A stretch of DNA of 6,780 bases from Nostoc sp. CHAB 5715 (GTDB lineage: Bacteria; Cyanobacteriota; Cyanobacteriia; Cyanobacteriales; Nostocaceae): assembly GCF_020829685.1 (NCBI RefSeq), contig NZ_JAIVFR010000356.1, positions 1-6,780 of the forward strand. The letters run 5' to 3'. Below are positions 5,845-6,780 of the stretch, piece after piece (within the stretch, counting starts at the first letter, position 1; each line of letters starts with the position of its first letter). The notes under the pieces are model-generated. The model was given only the letters and a program-made list of their open reading frames with translations. It was not told the DNA's origin and made no database searches. The position numbers were made by a program, and so were the translations under genes.

Positions 5845-6099
5845 TTGATTTCATCTATTTTACTACCAGCAGCTGCAACTGTTCCCGCAACACCTGCGTG
5901 GAATCCTACAGTAGGCATCATCATCAGCATCAGTAGCTTAGTAATTCTTTTGCTAAGTACTAGGATTGAAAAACCCCTAGTTGGCCCCAAGTTACCTATC
6001 CTGCCCGTCAGTATTCCAACATTCGTTGCAGCGATGGCTTTTGGTCATATTATCGGCATTGGCATCGTTTTAGGACTGACTAACATCGGTCGTTTGTAG
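5845..6099 (+). CDS. psaK: Photosystem I reaction center subunit PsaK (TTG start)
   Basis: PsaK is a small peripheral membrane subunit of photosystem I in the thylakoid that binds chlorophyll and carotenoid, and in some cyanobacteria takes part in energy transfer from phycobilisomes. The 84-residue product has a short Ala/Pro-rich leader (1-20, probably cleaved). Two transmembrane helices follow, at about 23-39 and 58-80, joined by a short basic/Pro loop (STRIEKPLVGPKLPILP). The signature AFGHIIGIGIVLGLTNIGRL (65-84) closes the protein, as in all PsaK. The start is TTG at 5845, supported by the Shine-Dalgarno seven bases upstream; no in-frame ATG would keep the leader. Nostoc-type genomes carry several psaK paralogs, and this sequence diverges from the commonest one in helix 1 and the loop, so it may be a conditional paralog (inference). 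A collapsed second copy lies about 270 bp downstream. Confidence 0.93.
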   Translation: MISSILLPAAATVPATPAWNPTVGIIISISSLVILLLSTRIEKPLVGPKLPILPVSIPTFVAAMAFGHIIGIGIVLGLTNIGRL

Positions 6100-6231
6100 T
6101 TTTGCGATGATCGCGGCGTCGCTTGTAACACCGCAATCAATACAAAACTCCTAAAAACGATTTTGGTTCTTTCTTCAGCAACATAACTCATGAGCATTAG
6201 CCACTCAGCCTTTGTGTAGTCACTCTAACTG

Positions 6232-6257
6232 AGGGGGGAGGTATTAACCTTCCCCTT
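6232..6257 (+). terminator. Hairpin downstream of psaK (possible transcript end or processing site)
   Basis: The stretch 6232-6242 pairs with 6247-6257 around the loop ATTA. The core is GGGGGAGGT opposite ACCTTCCCC with a single G-U pair. It lies about 130 bp after the psaK stop. There is no T-tract after it, so it is not a standard intrinsic terminator; it may instead stabilise the 3' end of psaK mRNA (inference). Around it, 6100-6366 holds no coding sequence I can support. Confidence 0.4.
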
Positions 6258-6366
6258 GAGAGACGATTCCAACTACTTCATCAACAGAGAATTTATATGG
6301 CTTTAGAAACGGGATTAATCCCCTCTCTAAGGCTTATGTAAGTTAATTTATGCAGGAGAAAGAACC

Positions 6367-6428
6367 ATGATGTCATCAATATCGGCACTGATACCGTCTT
6401 AGGATTGAGTAATCTCGGCATTATCTAA
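6367..6428 (+). pseudogene. Collapsed psaK remnant: start and end codons joined, middle lost
   Basis: AGGAGA at 6354-6359 lies seven bases before ATG 6367, the same spacing as in the intact psaK. The first codons read MMSSISALIP, like the intact copy's MISSILLPAA. After about ten codons the frame hits TAG (6400-6402). In another frame, 6390-6428 reads DTVLGLSNLGII-stop, matching the intact C-terminus GIVLGLTNIGRL-stop. Aligned codon by codon over 13 codons, 25 of 39 bases agree by my count. Both transmembrane helices, roughly 55-60 codons, are missing, and a frame change lies at the junction. It looks like a tandem psaK paralog that suffered an internal deletion while keeping its ribosome site and end. 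Confidence 0.7.
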
Positions 6429-6460
6429 ATTTTATTTTTTCCATCTAACACACTCAAGAG

Positions 6461-6522
6461 GACGGGCAGTTCTTGCTGGCAGCAGGGAGCAAGAGAGAAG
6501 AGTTTTCCCGTCTGCCTTTTTT
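6461..6522 (+). terminator. Rho-independent terminator after the psaK remnant
   Basis: GACGGG (6461-6466) pairs with CCCGTC (6507-6512). Inside that, TCTTGCT (6471-6477) pairs exactly with AGCAAGA (6488-6494). TCTGCC and then six T (6517-6522) follow. The two-part stem plus T-tract fits an intrinsic terminator 32 bp after the psaK-remnant stop, and it probably once ended the psaK transcript. Confidence 0.65.
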
Positions 6523-6523
6523 C

Positions 6524-6569
6524 AATGCCCAATGCCCAATGCCCCATTCCCCATTCCCCATTCCCCACT
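6524..6569. repeat. Heptamer arrays AATGCCC x3 and CCCCATT x3
   Basis: Three tandem AATGCCC units (6524-6544) run straight into three CCCCATT units (6542-6562) and a degenerate CCCCACT (6563-6569). These are short tandem repeats of the heterocystous-cyanobacterial type, and two different units are joined head to tail. Confidence 0.9.
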
Positions 6570-6659
6570 TCAGAGCTTTGCTCACAGGTATTAATTGTCT
6601 ATTCTAGAAATAAGAGCATTTCGTAACTCGACACTATTGAATAGATGCTCAGAAATATA

Positions 6660-6780
6660 GGACTAATATTTGATTTCTGAAAAAGCTCGGTACAACTCGA
6701 AAAGCCTAATTCCTTATTCCCTACTCCCTACTCCCCACTCCCCGCCTACGTAAATAATTTCAAAAATCAAATACGATTCC
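6660..6780. repeat. Inverted-repeat pair at the right edge (possible small non-autonomous element)
   Basis: The 23 bases at 6660-6682 match the reverse complement of 6758-6780 at 19 of 23 positions by my count, sharing the core TATTTGATTT and the ends GGA and TGAAA. The 75-bp interior holds heptamer repeats and no gene. The right arm reaches the last base, so the repeat may extend outside the window. It could be a small transposon-derived element or two dispersed repeats in opposite orientation. Confidence 0.5.
6721..6744. repeat. Second CTACTCC heptamer block
   Basis: Two exact CTACTCC units (6721-6734) are flanked by degenerate ones (ATTCC before, CCACTCC after). It is the same unit as at 5083-5117 and lies between the arms of the inverted repeat at the window end. 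Confidence 0.85.

Larger units (their letters stand above)
6429..6780. other. Gene-free right end, repeat-rich
   Basis: I see no protein gene in these 352 bp on either strand. The stretch holds the terminator at 6461-6522, two heptamer-repeat blocks (6524-6569 and 6721-6744) and an inverted-repeat pair (6660-6682 and 6758-6780). Between 6570 and 6659 only a weak hairpin is visible (GAGCAT at 6614-6619 with ATGCTC at 6644-6649). Confidence 0.6.

Noticed and set aside
6098..6149. AGTTTTG/CAAAACT hairpin just after psaK as terminator
   Set aside because: The arms are only 7 bp around a long interior, with no T-tract, so it is too weak to call.
6311..6322. Perfect palindrome GGGATTAATCCC upstream of the psaK remnant
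   Set aside because: A single short palindrome with no repeat of the motif and no clear promoter beside it is not enough to call an operator.

Overview
The window looks like a chromosomal piece of a filamentous, heterocyst-forming cyanobacterium (Nostocales, Nostoc/Anabaena-like). The supporting signs are six HIP1 octamers GCGATCGC (starting at 813, 2772, 2884, 3044, 4259 and 5684), several blocks of the 7-bp short tandem repeats typical of this group, a photosystem I gene (psaK), and small cyanobacteria-specific families. No tRNA, rRNA, CRISPR array or intact insertion sequence was seen.

Layout, left to right. Positions 1-690 hold the 3' end of a galactose/glyoxal oxidase-like gene with copper-ligand motifs. 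Positions 800-1618 encode a major-royal-jelly/L-dopachrome-tautomerase-related protein that stops short of the end of its beta-propeller. A 21-bp tandem repeat (1639-1776) follows at once and reads in frame into a small DUF6888-type gene, which overlaps a DUF6887-type gene by 4 nt (to 2153). pyrD (2182-3315), a complete class 2 dihydroorotate dehydrogenase gene, comes next. It converges, across a heptamer-repeat spacer, on a minus-strand gene (3371-4093) for a membrane-anchored protein with two helix-turn-helix-like domains. Upstream of that gene is a dense cluster of TTGGCAA/TTGCCAA motifs and palindromes.

Positions 4343-5032 hold a fragment of a TROVE/Ro60 (Rsr) gene. It lacks its N-terminal half and is cut inside the von Willebrand A domain by a 76-bp element with perfect 12-bp terminal inverted repeats. 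trpF (minus strand, 5104-5736) ends inside a CTACTCC repeat block. It is divergent from psaK (5845-6099), which has a strong Shine-Dalgarno and a TTG start. About 270 bp further on lies a tiny psaK remnant in which the N-terminal and C-terminal codons are joined without the middle, followed by a strong terminator. The last 250 bp are repeats, including an inverted pair that reaches the window edge.

The genes do not form one pathway. pyrD (pyrimidine synthesis), trpF (tryptophan synthesis) and psaK (photosystem I) are housekeeping genes. Between them is a decaying zone with one truncated gene, two gene remnants and abundant repeats. I do not see a convincing new multi-gene system. The points most worth a second look are the repeat-fused DUF6888/DUF6887 pair, the membrane-bound double-HTH protein with its motif cluster, the element-interrupted Ro60 fragment and the collapsed psaK copy.
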